From the NCBI GenBank assembly GCA_037179515.1, contig JAXCGZ010021802.1:1-29327 (forward strand): a stretch of DNA of 29,327 nt. The letters run 5' to 3'. This document shows positions 25,280 through 29,327 of the stretch, piece after piece. Each line of letters begins with the position of its first letter. Position 1 is the stretch's first letter. Under the pieces are notes generated by a model. That model saw only the letters and a list, made by a program, of their open reading frames with translations, was not told the origin of the DNA and made no database searches. The DNA is from Halocaridina rubra (Eukaryota > Arthropoda > Malacostraca > Decapoda > Atyidae). The translations under genes were made by a program, and so were the position numbers.

Positions 25280-25877
25280 TCTGAGCCCCAGTTTTCTCAT
25301 TACTTAATTACTTGTATTCATCGCACATAAACTATTCACCACTTATTACTGTTGCTGCTGCCTTATATCAGCCTCAAGAAGATCAACAAATATCCAAGGT
25401 ACTTGAATCATACTCATCTCCTTTGAGATTCTCATTATGAAGACTGAGACATACATGTTGCTCTTGATCACTTACCAGTTAGGCAGATACAAGCAAAAAG
25501 CTAATCATTGGTAATAAAACAAATATGGTAAATACAAAAAGTCATAAGTATTCCATCGGCAGTTATTTGGAGTCAAGGATAGCAATAAAGTCTAAATATG
25601 ACAAAAATAAATAGTACTTATAATATATCACGCCTCCAGTGTCCCTAGATATATGGAAACCGATTACTATTTGGTCTCCAACAGAGACGGTTTGGCAATC
25701 TAATGCCAAGTAAATACTTCAAACTTTGTTTACAAAAATAAATATAATTTCTCCTTTTAACGATAACATGAATAAAAGAGATATTTGTTCCAAAGAACAT
25801 TAGAGACTATTATTTATATTAACAAATGGCAAATGTGTATATTTCCTATCAATAACATTATAGCCCATCGAATACTG
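25280..25877. other. no recognised feature
   Basis: A+T-rich non-coding sequence. I see no gene, RNA or repeat I can support. Confidence 0.5.
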
Positions 25878-26194
25878 ATGCTGTTGTTGCTGTACCCTGA
25901 GCTGCCTGGCCCAACAGCCCTGAGTCTTAAGGCCTGGGCTTTCCCTCAGAGCTCTCGGGGAGTGTATGAAATGTTGGTGGTATATGTGGTTATGTACAGT
26001 GCAGTCTTCCATAATGTGTTTTCTGGGTCACTGTCAATGTGTCTAGCTAGGAGTCTTCGAGAAATTATTGCCAGAGAGTAATTTCTCGGGGTGAAAAACT
26101 TTATTGTGCGTGTTGTATTGAGAGAGGAGGTAACTGTCCTGGTGCCCGATGCCTCTCCAAGGTTTTCGTACCTCATGAGGAGTTGGGGTTAGTT
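25878..26194 (-). mobile_element. retroelement fragment with a decayed 2A-like region, copy 2
   Basis: Reverse-oriented homologue of 15517-15852. Both carry CACATAYACCACCAACAYTTC-like text, the inverted repeat CGAGAAAT/ATTTCTCG, and GGCAGCTCAGGG. The open frame 25946-26176 reads LLARHIDSDPENT where copy 1 has LVGDIERNPGNP, and continues ITTYTTNISYTPREL. The 2A residues are lost here. Confidence 0.55.
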
Positions 26195-27378
<1,184 letters not shown>

Positions 27379-27539
27379 ATTATAATAGTCAACTGCGATT
27401 CCAAGTTCATTCTAATCTGCTGGTGTTAAATTATTATATTTTTTCTACACGTTTTTCTTCTGTTCTTAATTTCCTTATTTTGCAGAAAATGATTATAATT
27501 TCTTTTGTATCTACTCTTATGTTTATTTCCTAACATTAG

Positions 27540-28610
27540 TTGGCCAATTTTCTAGTTCTGGTTCTCTATGTTTGGCGGATGTAGTTCTGGTTCTTTTGTA
27601 TTTTGTCTTTCTTCTAGAAGAGGCCTCTAGGCCTGTGTATCCAGTTCCATCTCTCTATTATCAGCTAAATTTGTGGTCGAGTCAGTGGTGAAGGCGGCAA
27701 ATTGTGAATTTTTTTTGTACTGTATTTTAGCTTTATAGATGTAATATAATTCTTGTTCTCCCCATGCTTTATCTAGATTTCTTTCAAAGTTTACTACCAA
27801 TACTGACTACTACATTTTGCGGTAACATGTTCCAGTTGTTGACTACTCGATGACAAAACGAATTTATTTCTCTTAATTGATCTAAGCCTTTCCTTGTATA
27901 TCTTTCTGGTATGTCCTCTTATTCTCCTGTCTTCCCAAAGTCTAATTATATTTTGACACACTTCTGGATCACTCACTCCTGATAGGTTCTTGAATATTTC
28001 TGTCATGTCACCGCGTACTCTCCTATATGCTAACGTAGGTAGTTTCAGCTTTCTTAAACACTCTTCATAGCACATATTCTTTAAAGTTGGCACCTGTTCA
28101 GTCGCTCTTCTATGAATATTTTTTTTTATGGCATCAATATCTTTCATGAGGTATGGTGACCATACCTGAATCGCATACTCCAAGTGCGGTCAAACTTGGT
28201 TGAAAAATTCCTCATCCAATGATACAAACGTCCCCCTTTTAAGACCGATTATTCTATTTGCCTTACTAACTTTGTCAGCAATGTGTTCAGAGAAACCAAG
28301 TTTATTTTCAATGACGACTCCTATATCCTTTTCAGCACTTACTTCAGATACTTTGTTCCTTAAATAAAACTCTTCTTTACGCACAATGCTCGTCCCAATT
28401 ATCACGAATTTACTTTTCTTTGGATGGAAACTTAGCCAGTTCTCGGACCATTCCTTCATATAGTCTGCATCATCTGGCATAAATTTCACATCGTCTTGAG
28501 TTTTTATCTGTCTATATAATTTTTTATCATCTGCATACATATAAAATACACTTTCGTTTTTAAGTACTTCATGGAGATCTTTCTCACCTTTCTCACCATA
28601 CGCCTGAGTA
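27540..28610 (-). mobile_element. 5'-truncated CR1-like LINE, decayed
   Basis: Read on the - strand: DLHEVLKNESVFYMYADDKK (RT motif C as YADD), KEWSENWLSFHPKKSKFVI, EKDIGVVIENKLGFSEHIAD, KVSKANRIIGLKRGTFVSLDE, HLEYAIQVWSPYLMKDIDAI, KLKLPTLAYRRVRGDMTEIF, RGHTRKIYKERLRSI. This is the C-terminal half of a CR1-like RT. One frameshift near 28190 splits it. Motifs A and B and the endonuclease are missing, so it is truncated at its 5' end near 28600. Confidence 0.75.
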
Positions 28611-28619
28611 GATAGTTCA

Positions 28620-28900
28620 CTATCTGACAGTCGGCTGGCCATGTATGAAGCTCCTCCACTAGTACCCTCCGCCCATCAAAGGGCTGCTGGGAACTGAGGG
28701 CCATTATTACATTTTGGTCAGTCATGCGTTGCTTGAGCAAAAAGGTTTTCTTCCAGTGTCTTGCTAGGACTATTCTGGAAACCCTCCCCATTTATCCGGG
28801 CTTGGGACCAGTACTGAGCCCCTTTCATATGTTTGATAACTGCCTCTCCCCAGCATGTAATTATTTCTCTTTCAGTTTCCTCTTCTGACCATTTTTTCTC
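28620..28900 (-). mobile_element. possible RTE-type LINE 3' tail
   Basis: On the - strand it contains CCCAAGCCCGGATAAATGGG followed by GAGGGTTTCC, wording I associate with conserved 3' tails of RTE-type LINEs in animals. It adjoins the truncated CR1-like element. The overlapping short open frames carry no recognisable domain. Confidence 0.35.
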
Positions 28901-29157
28901 CATTTCTATGGCACATTTTCAACTGTGATGTGCTATTATTAGACATTTGCTCTCTTCTCCTTTATTTGTTTGAGAAGGTCCACATATCTTGTATATATTC
29001 AAAATATTTATTATCTATTAATGTATTTGATCATTTGTTTTCAGTTATATTTTTCTTCTTTAAGTTCTATCTGGACTGATTTTTCTTGGTCTGTATATAA
29101 TGTCTTTGCTCGTTCTTTCTCGTGTTTATATTTTGCATCCTCATCTTAGCTTGTCGT

Positions 29158-29327
29158 ATGACTTCCGGAGCGGAAACGGTTGGTCGAGGGCACGGATATT
29201 TTATTACAATGTTTGTAGAAAGTGCCAAGGAAATATATGACCGGAACCGTGAGACTTATGGACCTGGCATCGAGAAGGGCGAGAAAGGACAGGAAGTTAG
29301 CCATTTCCTAAACCACAACATACATAA
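29158..29327 (+). CDS. unrecognised partial open frame at the right edge
   Basis: From ATG 29158 the frame is open for 56 codons to the end of the window. It reads MTSGAETVGRGHGYFITMFV and later KGEKGQEVSHFLNHN. The same frame is open back to 29101 with a hydrophobic lead-in. Base composition is more G+C-rich than its surroundings, which hints at coding sequence or a retroelement ORF. I do not recognise the product, and it may be chance. Confidence 0.2.
   Translation, partial: MTSGAETVGRGHGYFITMFVESAKEIYDRNRETYGPGIEKGEKGQEVSHFLNHNIH

Overview
This is a eukaryotic, intron-rich, A+T-rich window with long simple-sequence tracts and many decayed transposable elements. There are no bacterial-style operons. 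Gene content, GT-AG and GC-AG splice sites, APE-type non-LTR retrotransposons, TA-flanked miniature DNA elements and long (CT)n/(AT)n tracts fit an invertebrate animal. My best guess is an arthropod, possibly a decapod crustacean, but that rests on impression and not on a search.

Two real protein-coding genes can be reconstructed exon by exon, and they converge tail to tail. (1) A SelO-family protein adenylyltransferase on the + strand, 397-6039: four coding exons, reading frame closed exactly, 613 aa, with a Cys where some homologues have selenocysteine and one GC-AG intron. (2) The ribosome-biogenesis factor EBP2 (EBNA1BP2 in human) on the - strand, 24619-8208: seven coding exons, all phases consistent, 312 aa, spread over 16.4 kb because its introns hold transposable elements. 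About 2.2 kb of intergenic DNA lies between them and holds a 1.1-kb TA-type miniature inverted-repeat element.

The 8.7-kb third intron of EBP2 holds most of the mobile DNA. It contains a decayed - strand retrotransposon RT fragment (about 14500-15480), a fragment carrying a 2A-like motif (15517-15852), and a nearly complete but frameshifted Jockey/I-like LINE on the + strand (about 16940-20200). The last 1.15 kb of that LINE, poly(A) included, is repeated head to tail so that three almost identical copies lie in a row (19051-20200, 20201-21349, 21350-22535), ending in a 52-nt A tract and a CA tract. A 286-bp TA-flanked MITE follows, ending just before EBP2 exon 3.

Right of EBP2 (24620-29327) I see no confident host gene. 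The stretch holds the end of a Tigger/pogo-like element, an inverted second copy of the 2A-motif repeat, a 110-bp (CT)n tract, a 5'-truncated CR1-like LINE on the - strand joined to what looks like an RTE-type 3' tail, and a short open frame running off the right edge.

The most unusual structure is the triplicated LINE 3' end: every copy begins at the same internal base and carries the same disabling frameshifts.
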